Assembly (NCBI GenBank): GCA_013205585.1
Contig: JABMML010000103.1
Span: 1-5,413 of the forward strand
Length of the DNA: 5,413 nt
Direction: 5' to 3'
Source: Chitinophagaceae bacterium
GTDB taxonomy: Bacteria; Bacteroidota; Bacteroidia; Chitinophagales; Chitinophagaceae
This document shows, piece by piece, positions 1 through 5,413 of the stretch. Made by a program: the position numbers and the translations under genes. Position 1 is the first letter of the stretch. Each line of letters opens with the position of its first letter. The notes under the pieces are model-generated. The model was not told the DNA's origin and made no database searches. It saw only the letters and a program-made list of their open reading frames with translations.

Positions 1-40
1 GCTACTATATTGAATTTATGTATAATTAAATTAAATAGTT

Positions 41-472
41 ATGCCAACAATTAAAGATTTATTACTTAATAAAAATAGAAAACTAATTACTGTTTCTAGT
101 GCGGCAAGTATATTTGATGCTTTAAAAATAATGGCTGAATCAAATATTGGATGTTTAATTGTTTTAGAAGGAGATAATTATGTAGGTATGTTTACGGAAA
201 GAGATTATGCCCGAAAAATAGTATTAGCGGGTCGATCTTCAGATACAACCAACGTCAATGAAATTATGATTTCAGATATACCCATTTTAAATATTAATGA
301 TACTATCGAGTTATGTAGTAAAATAATGACTGAAAATACGTTAAGGTATTTGCCTGTTTTTGAAAATAACAAATTGGTTAATCTTATTAGTCAAGGTGAT
401 ATTATTAAATATACGATAGACTCTCAAAAGTCACTTATTGAACATTTACAGAATTACATGAATTTGAAATAA
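41..472 (+). CDS. Two-CBS-domain protein (CBS pair, IMPDH-related family)
   Basis: The 143-residue protein is almost entirely two tandem CBS domains, a Bateman module. CBS1 covers about residues 7-64 and ends in GMFTERDYARKI (49-60), a signature of small stand-alone bacterial CBS-pair proteins. CBS2 covers about 72-127 and ends in LVNLISQGDIIKY. The usual Gly of the V-G-x-I-S turn is Asn114 in CBS2. No catalytic domain, signal peptide or membrane segment is visible, so it should be cytosolic. Family knowledge: such modules bind adenine nucleotides (AMP, ATP, NAD or S-adenosylmethionine) and regulate a partner protein; the ligand and partner here cannot be told. An in-frame TAA at 32-34 lies just before the ATG, so no upstream start is likely. 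I see no Shine-Dalgarno sequence, as is usual in Bacteroidota. The next gene begins 25 bases downstream on the same strand, so the two are probably co-transcribed and end at the terminator at 912-937. Family assignment is firm; cellular role is unknown. Confidence 0.9.
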   Translation: MPTIKDLLLNKNRKLITVSSAASIFDALKIMAESNIGCLIVLEGDNYVGMFTERDYARKIVLAGRSSDTTNVNEIMISDIPILNINDTIELCSKIMTENTLRYLPVFENNKLVNLISQGDIIKYTIDSQKSLIEHLQNYMNLK

Positions 473-497
473 TTTATTATAATAATCGAATATTGAA

Positions 498-866
498 ATG
501 GCTAAATGGATAATTTCATTAAAGAATATTTTTAAATTAATTCCGAAAAGCTGGATTATGGATGCAAATGTATTTACTAAGGTTGAACTTATTGTTGAAA
601 TAAGTTTTGAAACATTTGGTCAGGTTCAATACAAAGATGAAAATGGCAGACCCTGGATTAAAGAATTTAGCGGATCAAAATGGGTGAAGGAACTGTATTT
701 TAGAGAACTTGGAGAGGTTAGTTTTAGTGTTTTTGTTAATAATCAATATCTAAAGGAAGGAAGACATTTAAAATTAATAAAGAAAATAAATAATGAAATT
801 ATAGATCAAGCTGAATTTCAATTAAGTGGCGATAAATTATTTGAAGGGTGGTTTAAACTGGGTTAG
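498..866 (+). CDS. Hypothetical protein, small and beta-rich
   Basis: I do not recognise this 122-residue protein. It starts with a short basic/hydrophobic stretch (residues 1-21, MAKWIISLKNIFKLIPKSW...). Lysines break this up, so it looks more like an amphipathic helix than a signal peptide. The rest (about 25-122) alternates hydrophobic and polar residues with many aromatics (VELIVEISFETFG, KWVKELYFRELG, VSFSVFVNNQYL, AEFQLSG, FEGWFKLG), as expected of a small beta-sandwich or beta-barrel. There are no Cys or His-rich metal sites, no obvious catalytic motif and no clear transmembrane segment. An in-frame TAA at 483-485 supports the ATG at 498; the gene ends in TAG. It lies 25 bases after the CBS-domain gene and 45 bases before a strong terminator, so it is probably the last gene of that transcript. 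Base composition resembles its neighbours. It is likely a real gene, judging from uninterrupted length in AT-rich DNA and its operon position, but no function can be assigned. Confidence 0.72.
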   Translation: MAKWIISLKNIFKLIPKSWIMDANVFTKVELIVEISFETFGQVQYKDENGRPWIKEFSGSKWVKELYFRELGEVSFSVFVNNQYLKEGRHLKLIKKINNEIIDQAEFQLSGDKLFEGWFKLG

Positions 867-872
867 TAAAGT

Positions 873-906
873 ACCCGAAATAAAGGGGTCTCATAGATGT
901 TAGACC
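873..906 (+). other. Weak hairpins between the stop codon and the terminator
   Basis: Two short complementary pairs lie just before the terminator. ACCC at 873-876 can pair with GGGT at 886-889, and GGTCT at 887-891 can pair with AGACC at 902-906 (10-base loop). They share bases, so they exclude each other. This is probably just a structured 3' untranslated region. A small RNA ending at the terminator is possible, but the sequence alone does not support it. Confidence 0.25.
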
Positions 907-911
907 AAGCG

Positions 912-937
912 GGGAATGTTTCAACATTCCCTTTTTT
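912..937 (+). terminator. Rho-independent terminator after the CBS/hypothetical unit
   Basis: A perfect 8-bp stem GGGAATGT / ACATTCCC (912-919 with 924-931) has a TTCA tetraloop and is followed immediately by six T (932-937). This is a textbook intrinsic terminator reading rightward. Leftward there is no T-tract, so it serves only the + strand. It sits 45 bases after the stop codon at 864-866 and separates the left unit from the sucAB operon. Confidence 0.9.
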
Positions 938-1150
938 ATTCTCTGTGTCATGAAAACACCCTCTCATCTCTTTCTCGCTAAATGTAAATCAATTACTTAT
1001 GTTAAATCATTGGTTCTTTACTATTGTTTAAGTTAAAAGACAGTTGGCTAAAAAACATTTTAGTCTAAATCCACTAAGCATGTATGAAATGAATGATCTT
1101 TCTACTTTTTATAGCATAAGTTTTAGATGTAACATATTATAAGAATTGTG
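938..1150. other. AT-rich intergenic stretch upstream of sucA
   Basis: No credible gene is present on either strand. The only notable structure is an inverted repeat, GGCTAAAA (1046-1053) / TTTTAGTC (1058-1065), with an AACA loop and one G-T pair. It lies about 100 bases before the sucA start and has no T-tract after it, so it does not look like a terminator. It could be an operator or a chance palindrome in AT-rich DNA. Confidence 0.4.
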
Positions 1151-1158
1151 TAACTTTA
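1151..1158 (+). promoter_or_regulatory. Candidate Bacteroidota -7 promoter element for sucA
   Basis: TAACTTTA matches seven of eight positions of the Bacteroidota -7 consensus TAnnTTTG. It lies only seven bases before the sucA ATG at 1166, so transcription would start at or very near the start codon and give a leaderless or nearly leaderless mRNA. I see no good TTTG-type -33 element at the usual spacing of about 19 bases, which weakens the call. Confidence 0.4.
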
Positions 1159-1165
1159 CATTCCT

Positions 1166-1780
1166 ATGAAAGATTTTTCGTTCATCACCAACTCCCATCC
1201 GGCGTATATCGAAAACTTATACAACGATTTTATTAAAGATCCACTATTGGTAGATCCAGATTTTCAGAAATTTTTCGAAGGATTTGATTTTGCTATTAAT
1301 AGGGGTTCTATGAAAACCAATGTTAACCAATCTGTTAAAATAGATTGGATGAAGGAAATAAAAGTATACCGACTCATTCTAGGCTATCGAAATAAAGGCC
1401 ATTTGTTGGCCATAACCAATCCAATTAGAACTAGAAAAGACCGGAGTGTAAACCTGGATTTATTTTTTTTTGATCTAACGGATGCCGATTTAGAAACAGT
1501 GTATCAAGCTGGTAATTTAGTTGGACTAGGTGCAGTTCCCCTAAAAGACATTCTGGCTCATCTACAAAAATGCTATGCTAATCATGTGGGCATAGAATTT
1601 AAATATATTGGCGACCAGAAGAAAATTGAATGGTTTACGAATGAAATGGAAAAGAATTTTGCCAATCCCCTTTCATTACTAAAGCAAAAGCGCATCGTTG
1701 AAAAACTCAATCAAGGAGTGATGTTTGAAAAGTTTTTACATACCAAATATATTGGTCAAAAAAGATTTTCTTTAGAGTGA
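1166..1780 (+). CDS. sucA: SucA N-terminal fragment (204 residues, ends at the UGA)
   Basis: This is what the standard code predicts from the sucA start. Residues 13-40 (AYIENLYNDFIKDPLLVDPDFQKFFEGF) are the 2-oxoglutarate dehydrogenase N-terminal helix, the segment known in E1o proteins to contact the E2 core. Residues 74-87 (YRNKGHLLAITNPI) match the conserved YRxRGHL..TNP segment, and 185-204 (VMFEKFLHTKYIGQKRFSLE) lead into the catalytic domain. None of the thiamine diphosphate ligands lies in this part, so the fragment alone cannot be catalytic; it might still dock onto SucB. A run of nine T at 1463-1471 encodes Phe-Phe-Phe (residues 100-102) and is a potential slippage site, but the frame is correct after it. 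Confidence concerns identity as a SucA fragment, not that it is a functional product. Confidence 0.8.
   Translation: MKDFSFITNSHPAYIENLYNDFIKDPLLVDPDFQKFFEGFDFAINRGSMKTNVNQSVKIDWMKEIKVYRLILGYRNKGHLLAITNPIRTRKDRSVNLDLFFFDLTDADLETVYQAGNLVGLGAVPLKDILAHLQKCYANHVGIEFKYIGDQKKIEWFTNEMEKNFANPLSLLKQKRIVEKLNQGVMFEKFLHTKYIGQKRFSLE
1778..1780 (+). other. In-frame UGA replacing conserved Gly205 of SucA
   Basis: The codon series is TTA GAG TGA GGC GAA, where E1o proteins, including the E. coli one, have Leu-Glu-Gly-Gly-(Glu/Asp). A single G-to-T change turns GGA into TGA. Every other gene that ends within the window stops with TAA or TAG, and no other in-frame TGA occurs in any of the genes. Glycine is otherwise encoded by the usual GGN codons. 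Confidence 0.95.
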
Positions 1781-1801
1781 GGCGAAACCACCATTGCAGC
1801 C

Positions 1802-3895
1802 TTGGATGCAATTATTAATACTGCCGGTAATCATCAAGTTCAAGAAGTGGTTATTGGAATGGCGCACCGTGGTAGATTAAATATACTCGCTAACATTATG
1901 GGTAAAACCTATGAACAAATATTCAGTGAGTTTGAGGGAACGGCAACTGTCGATCAAACTATGGGCAGTGGCGACGTTAAATATCATATGGGCTATGGTA
2001 GTGATGTGCAAACGCTTGATGGCAAGGAAGTGCATCTAAAATTAATGCCTAACCCATCACACTTGGAAGCAGTTGATCCAGTGGTTGTTGGTTTCGCTAG
2101 AGCTAAAGCAGATGTTTTATATGAAAGTGATTTTGATAAAATATTACCTATTTTAATTCATGGTGATGCCTCAATTGCTGGTCAAGGTATTGTTTATGAA
2201 GTATTACAAATGAGTAATCTTCGCGGATATTATACTGGCGGTACAATCCATTTTGTGATTAATAACCAGATTGGATTTACAACAGATTTCGATGATGCAA
2301 GAAGTGCAGATTATTGTACTTCAGTTGCAGCAATGGTCAAGGCGCCTGTTTTACACGTAAATGGTGACGATGCAGAAGCGGTAGTGAAATGTGCAGAGAT
2401 TGCAGTCCGTTTCAGGCAAGAGTTCAATAGCGATATTTTTATTGATATGGTTTGTTATAGAAAACATGGCCATAACGAAGGAGATGATCCGAAATATACG
2501 CAGCCTCAATTATATGCACTGATTGATAAACATCAAAATCCAAGAGAGATATATACTCGGCATTTGTTGAATAATGGAGAAGGTGATGCTAAGGAGTTGG
2601 CAAAGTCAATGGAAAAAAAGTTTTGGGAAGATTTACAAGAAAGACTAGAGGAGATCAAACAACATCCGCTTCCTTATAAATACCAACCTCCTGAATTAGA
2701 ATGGAAAAGTTTACGCAAGGCAACAGAAGCAGACTTCGAACAATCACCCGTCACCGCAGTGAGTGAATTGGAATTGAGAAGTATGTTTCAAAAATTAATG
2801 CAATGGCCTGAAAATTTTAAGCCATTGAAAAAAGTTGAAAAACTTTTAAAAGAAAAGTGTAAGCTATTAGAAGATGAAAATAAAATTGATTGGGCTACAG
2901 GAGAATTATTGGCTTATTCCTCTTTATTGATACAGCATAATTTGGTGAGGCTGAGTGGACAAGATGTACAGCGTGGCACCTTCTCTCATCGTCATGCTTT
3001 ACTTAGAGATGAGCAGACCAATAAAGGATACAATCGCTTAAATCATTTTCAAGAAAGTCAAGAGAAGTTTAAAATTTATAATTCATTGTTAAGTGAATAT
3101 GGTGTCTTAGGTTTTGAATATGGCTATGCCATGGCTAACCCAGCTGCATTAGTTATTTGGGAAGCTCAATTTGGAGATTTTTCAAATGGTGCACAAACTG
3201 TGATCGATCAGTTTATTGTTGCGGGTGAACAAAAATGGCAGCGTATGAATGGAATCGTAATGTTACTACCACACGGCTATGAAGGTCAGGGGCCGGAACA
3301 TAGTAGTGCAAGAATGGAGCGCTATTTACAAATGTGTGCCGAGTTAAATCTGGTGATTACCAATATTACAACATCTGCAAACTTATTTCACGCACTCAGA
3401 AGACAATTGGCTTGGCAGTTTAGAAAACCTTTGATCAATTTTGCTCCAAAAGCAAATCTTCGTTATCCAGGAAGTTATAGTAAAATAGATGATTTCACGA
3501 ATGGGGGATTTAAAGAATTGATCGACGATCATTTTGTACAAGTTGCTACACAAGTAAAAAAAGTATTGATTTGCTCAGGTAAAATTTATTTTGAATTAGC
3601 TGAGAAACAATTAAAAGATAACCGACAGGATATAGCTATTATTCGATTAGAGCAAATCTATCCATTACCCTATAAACAACTGGATGGCTTGTATGGCAAA
3701 TACGATAAAGCCAATTGGTTCTGGGTACAAGAAGAACCTTTGAATATGGGAGCTGCATCGTTCTTACAAATGAATCTTAAAACAATTAAACACAGAGTCA
3801 TTAGCAGAAACGCAAGTGCATCAACAGCTACAGGGTATGTAAAAGTACATGCAAAAGAACAAGCTGAAATTATTACGCTGGCATTTAGTATCTAA
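1802..3895 (+). CDS. sucA: SucA catalytic portion (after the UGA)
   Basis: This part holds almost all E1o catalytic motifs, numbered on the 909-residue read-through protein: GMAHRGRLN (231-239), NPSHLE with His299, HGDA (332-335) and paired NN (366-367) of the thiamine-diphosphate/Mg site, and HGHNE (434-438). The second half begins near 574 (IDWATGELLAYSS), with LSEYGVLGFEYGYA (642 onward) carrying the Glu expected to activate the cofactor, then PHGYEGQGPEHSSAR (702 onward). The C-terminal domain runs from about 770 to 909. If translated on its own, the first candidate starts after the stop are TTG at 1802 (normally Leu213) and ATG at 1859 (Met232, inside GMAHRGR). Neither has a visible ribosome binding site or promoter. 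Both lose the N-terminal E2-contacting region, so an independent functional protein is doubtful. The coordinates mark the open part rather than a believed start. Confidence 0.8.
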   Translation: MDAIINTAGNHQVQEVVIGMAHRGRLNILANIMGKTYEQIFSEFEGTATVDQTMGSGDVKYHMGYGSDVQTLDGKEVHLKLMPNPSHLEAVDPVVVGFARAKADVLYESDFDKILPILIHGDASIAGQGIVYEVLQMSNLRGYYTGGTIHFVINNQIGFTTDFDDARSADYCTSVAAMVKAPVLHVNGDDAEAVVKCAEIAVRFRQEFNSDIFIDMVCYRKHGHNEGDDPKYTQPQLYALIDKHQNPREIYTRHLLNNGEGDAKELAKSMEKKFWEDLQERLEEIKQHPLPYKYQPPELEWKSLRKATEADFEQSPVTAVSELELRSMFQKLMQWPENFKPLKKVEKLLKEKCKLLEDENKIDWATGELLAYSSLLIQHNLVRLSGQDVQRGTFSHRHALLRDEQTNKGYNRLNHFQESQEKFKIYNSLLSEYGVLGFEYGYAMANPAALVIWEAQFGDFSNGAQTVIDQFIVAGEQKWQRMNGIVMLLPHGYEGQGPEHSSARMERYLQMCAELNLVITNITTSANLFHALRRQLAWQFRKPLINFAPKANLRYPGSYSKIDDFTNGGFKELIDDHFVQVATQVKKVLICSGKIYFELAEKQLKDNRQDIAIIRLEQIYPLPYKQLDGLYGKYDKANWFWVQEEPLNMGAASFLQMNLKTIKHRVISRNASASTATGYVKVHAKEQAEIITLAFSI

Positions 3896-3928
3896 ATTTT
3901 ATTAAATAATTAGAAATATCAATACTTT

Positions 3929-5152
3929 ATGATTGAAATTAAAGTTCCCACAGTTGGTGAATCTATTACAGAAGTTACATTGTTAAAATGGACCAGAGAA
4001 GAGGGTGCATATGTGGAACGTGATGAAGTAATTGCTGAGTTAGAAAGCGAAAAAGCAACATTCGAAGTAAATACAGAAAAAGCGGGTACACTATTCAGAC
4101 TTGCTGCAGAGGGTGATACCATTTTAATAGGCTCTATTTTGGCAAAGATTGATGAAACAGCTGTGAAGCCAAAGCGTGAAACAGTTGTTACTCTTGAACA
4201 GAAAGAAGAAAAAGTAGAGCCAATTTCCACTAATCAATCTCTAGGCACTTCAGTGCCGAACCAAATTAAAGCAAGCCCTGTGGCAACTGCCATTATTGCT
4301 GACAAGAAAGTAGATGTTGCAAGCATTACTGTATCTGGATTTGGTGGTAAAATTATGAAGAATGATGTACTCGAAGCCTTGAACCACCCAGGCAAGAAAG
4401 CATTTGCCAATAATGAAATATTTAGTAGAAATACTAGGCAAGAAAAAATGAGCAACCTACGTAAAACTATTAGTAAGCGACTTGTGGAATCAAAAAATAC
4501 GACAGCCATGCTAACTACTTTTAACGAAGTAGATATGACGCGTATCATGGAGACCAGAAAACAATTCAAAGATAAATTCAAAGAGCAGCATAGTGTAAAT
4601 TTAGGTTTGATGAGCTTCTTTATAAAAGCCACTTCCATTGCACTAGGTGAATGGCCAACCGTAAATGCATATATCGACGGCGATCAGATTTTATTTCATG
4701 ATTATGCAGACATTAGTATTGCAGTTAGTACAACAAGAGGTTTAACTGTTCCTGTTATCAGAAATGTTGAAAGTTTATCTATGGCCGAAGTAGAGAAAGC
4801 TGTTTTAGTATTAGCTGGTAAAGCAAGAGACAGCAAACTAACTACGGAAGATCTGCAAGGGGGGACATTTACTGTAACTAATGGAGGTATATTTGGTAGT
4901 TTAATGAGTACGCCAATCATAAATATTCCTCAGAGTGCGATTTTAGGGATGCACAAAATTCAGGATCGCCCAATGGCGATAAATGGACAAATTGTTGTTC
5001 GACCAATGATGTATCTGGCATTAAGTTATGATCATCGAATTATTGATGGTAGTGAAAGCGTCAGCTTCTTGGTGCGTGTAAAAGAATTATTAGAGAATCC
5101 GGAATTATTATTAATTGGAAAGGATCCGCTTAAGACTTTATTAGAATTATAA
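3929..5152 (+). CDS. sucB: Dihydrolipoyl succinyltransferase, E2 of the 2-oxoglutarate dehydrogenase complex
   Basis: This 407-residue cytosolic enzyme transfers the succinyl group from its lipoyl arm to CoA and forms the core of the complex. It has one N-terminal lipoyl domain (about 2-76), with Lys42 in [11 protein letters not shown] as the lipoylation site. A Lys/Glu-rich linker (about 77-113) follows, then the peripheral-subunit binding domain (about 115-151, ASPVATAI ... [12 protein letters not shown]). The catalytic acyltransferase domain (about 172-405) carries LTTFNEVDM (195-203), [17 protein letters not shown] (313-329) and SYDHRIIDG, with catalytic His369 and Asp373. LTTFNEV and [15 protein letters not shown] favour the succinyltransferase over pyruvate or branched-chain E2. 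Length is normal (E. coli SucB is 405). TAG at 3911-3913 in frame supports the ATG. It lies 33 bases after sucA with no terminator between, so the two are an operon. The gene is undamaged, which argues that the complex is, or was until recently, in use. Open frames on the opposite strand here are shadows. Confidence 0.96.
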   Translation: MIEIKVPTVGESITEVTLLKWTREEGAYVERDEVIAELESEKATFEVNTEKAGTLFRLAAEGDTILIGSILAKIDETAVKPKRETVVTLEQKEEKVEPISTNQSLGTSVPNQIKASPVATAIIADKKVDVASITVSGFGGKIMKNDVLEALNHPGKKAFANNEIFSRNTRQEKMSNLRKTISKRLVESKNTTAMLTTFNEVDMTRIMETRKQFKDKFKEQHSVNLGLMSFFIKATSIALGEWPTVNAYIDGDQILFHDYADISIAVSTTRGLTVPVIRNVESLSMAEVEKAVLVLAGKARDSKLTTEDLQGGTFTVTNGGIFGSLMSTPIINIPQSAILGMHKIQDRPMAINGQIVVRPMMYLALSYDHRIIDGSESVSFLVRVKELLENPELLLIGKDPLKTLLEL

Positions 5153-5154
5153 GT

Positions 5155-5170
5155 TTTGGTAGTTGCCAAA
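5155..5170 (+). repeat. Small inverted repeat just after the sucB stop
   Basis: TTTGG (5155-5159) and CCAAA (5166-5170) form a 5-bp stem with a six-base loop, starting three bases after the sucB stop codon. No T-tract follows, so it is not a convincing intrinsic terminator, although it is the only hairpin directly behind the operon. It may only stabilise the 3' end or may be chance. Confidence 0.25.
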
Positions 5171-5301
5171 TAAGTCCACTTTTAAAACGTACTATTTTTG
5201 GGGGAGCCTATAAAACTACACTATATATTTAATCTATTTCGCCCTAATGAATAATATTTCTATATAAAATAAGATGGAGTTTCAATTATTTGGTATAGAC
5301 T

Positions 5302-5325
5302 AGTGAAAAAATTCATAGCTTCACT
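5302..5325. repeat. Inverted repeat upstream of the last gene
   Basis: AGTGAA (5302-5307) and TTCACT (5320-5325) are perfect inverted copies separated by 12 bases, ending 17 bases before the ATG at 5343. The position would suit an operator. Six-base arms in AT-rich DNA are not strong evidence. Confidence 0.25.
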
Positions 5326-5342
5326 TATAAAATTTAGCGACA

Positions 5343-5413
5343 ATGATAAGTACATTAATTTATTTAGGTGTTGTATTACTAATTGTTTTTTCAGGACTAG
5401 TAACTGTAAATCA
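5343..5413 (+). CDS. N-terminus of a membrane-anchored protein, possibly SPFH/band-7 family (cut by window edge)
   Basis: An open frame starts at the ATG and runs off the right edge, giving 23 residues (MISTLIYLGVVLLIVFSGLV then TVN). Residues 4-20 form a single strongly hydrophobic segment without charges, typical of an N-terminal membrane anchor. An in-frame TAA at 5328-5330 supports this start. The pattern of one hydrophobic helix directly followed by F-S-G/S-x-x-T-V-N is what I would expect at the start of an SPFH/band-7/prohibitin-like protein (QmcA/HflK-type), where a Q-x-T-x-x-V-x-x-F-G-K motif usually follows. That motif would lie beyond the window, so the family is a guess. It lies 190 bases after sucB on the same strand and is probably a separate transcription unit. 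TAAAATTTA at 5328-5336 is only a poor match to the Bacteroidota -7 element. Confidence 0.55.
   Translation, partial: MISTLIYLGVVLLIVFSGLVTVN

Larger units (their letters stand above)
1166..3895 (+). pseudogene. sucA: 2-oxoglutarate dehydrogenase E1 component, interrupted by one in-frame UGA
   Basis: Read through the UGA, this frame encodes 909 residues, close to the normal length of E1o (about 900-930). E1o is the thiamine-diphosphate-dependent decarboxylase that takes 2-oxoglutarate, releases CO2 and passes the succinyl group to the lipoyl arm of SucB in the cytosolic TCA-cycle complex. The only defect is TGA at 1778-1780 (codon 205). Flanking residues KRFSLE and GETT are the family motif KRFSLEGGETT with the first Gly replaced by stop. 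Frame is unchanged across the lesion and the whole downstream protein keeps its catalytic motifs, so there is no sign of long-term decay. An in-frame TAA at 1151-1153 supports the ATG at 1166. sucB follows 33 bases later. I label it a pseudogene because the standard code predicts no full-length protein. A sequencing error would make it an intact gene, and I cannot distinguish these possibilities from the window. Confidence 0.85.

Noticed and set aside
950..1036. 28-codon + strand open frame (MKTPSHLFLAKCKS...) after the terminator
   Set aside because: It is very short, has no promoter or conserved motif, and lies between a terminator and the sucA promoter region. Chance is sufficient.
1080..1142. 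20-codon + strand open frame (MYEMNDLSTFYS...) before sucA, as a possible leader peptide
   Set aside because: It has no attenuator-like hairpins and no run of a regulatory amino acid, and nothing links it to sucA control.
1778..1780. UGA as selenocysteine, or as tryptophan (Mycoplasma-type code)
   Set aside because: The position is a conserved glycine rather than Cys/Sec or Trp, no SECIS-like hairpin directly after it was recognised, and TGG is used normally for Trp throughout the window.
1781..1860. Natural split of SucA into two separately encoded subunits
   Set aside because: The break falls inside a conserved motif, residues GETTIAA continue in frame right after the stop, and no promoter, Shine-Dalgarno sequence or ATG lies at the junction. 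An evolved split would not be expected to keep untranslated but perfectly conserved codons.
3919..4920. Several minus-strand open frames (63-134 codons) across sucB
   Set aside because: They lie antisense to an intact, strongly conserved sucB gene. Their translations are low-complexity, Ser/Val/Leu-rich text with no recognisable domain, so they are shadows of the sense codons.
5153..5342. Intrinsic terminator or small RNA after sucB
   Set aside because: Only weak 5-6 bp inverted repeats were found and none is followed by a T-tract. The stretch is AT-rich with no other recognisable structure.

Overview
The window looks like a piece of an AT-rich Bacteroidota chromosome, probably Chitinophagales or Sphingobacteriia-like. 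Three things suggest this. The SucA protein has the Bacteroidota version of the family text (for example EFEGTA, KYHMGYGS, KADVLYE). No convincing Shine-Dalgarno sequences precede the starts. A TAnnTTTG-like element sits directly before the sucA start. The taxonomic call is inference. All genes found are on the + strand.

Left part (1-940): a small two-CBS-domain protein (41-472) is followed 25 bases later by an unrecognised 122-residue protein (498-866). A strong rho-independent terminator at 912-937 closes this unit. An AT-rich non-coding stretch of about 230 bases follows and ends in a candidate promoter for the next gene.

Central part (1166-5152): this is a sucA-sucB operon encoding the E1 (thiamine diphosphate decarboxylase) and E2 (lipoyl succinyltransferase) parts of the 2-oxoglutarate dehydrogenase complex of the TCA cycle. 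The E3 (lpd) and sucCD genes are not in the window. SucB is intact, with a lipoyl domain, a peripheral-subunit binding domain and a catalytic domain carrying HRIIDG. SucA is interrupted by one in-frame TGA at codon 205 (1778-1780). It lies exactly where the family has the first Gly of the invariant FSLEGGE motif, so it is one base from GGA. Reading frame and protein similarity continue unchanged on both sides. It is therefore a very recent nonsense mutation, a base-calling error or, much less likely, UGA decoded as glycine.

Right part (5153-5413): about 190 non-coding bases with two small inverted repeats, then the start of a membrane-anchored protein (5343 to the window edge). Its N-terminus resembles those of SPFH/band-7 proteins. 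This is a tentative call from 23 residues.

I found no tRNA, rRNA, CRISPR array, insertion sequence or recognisable defence system. The one anomaly that stands out is the UGA in sucA.
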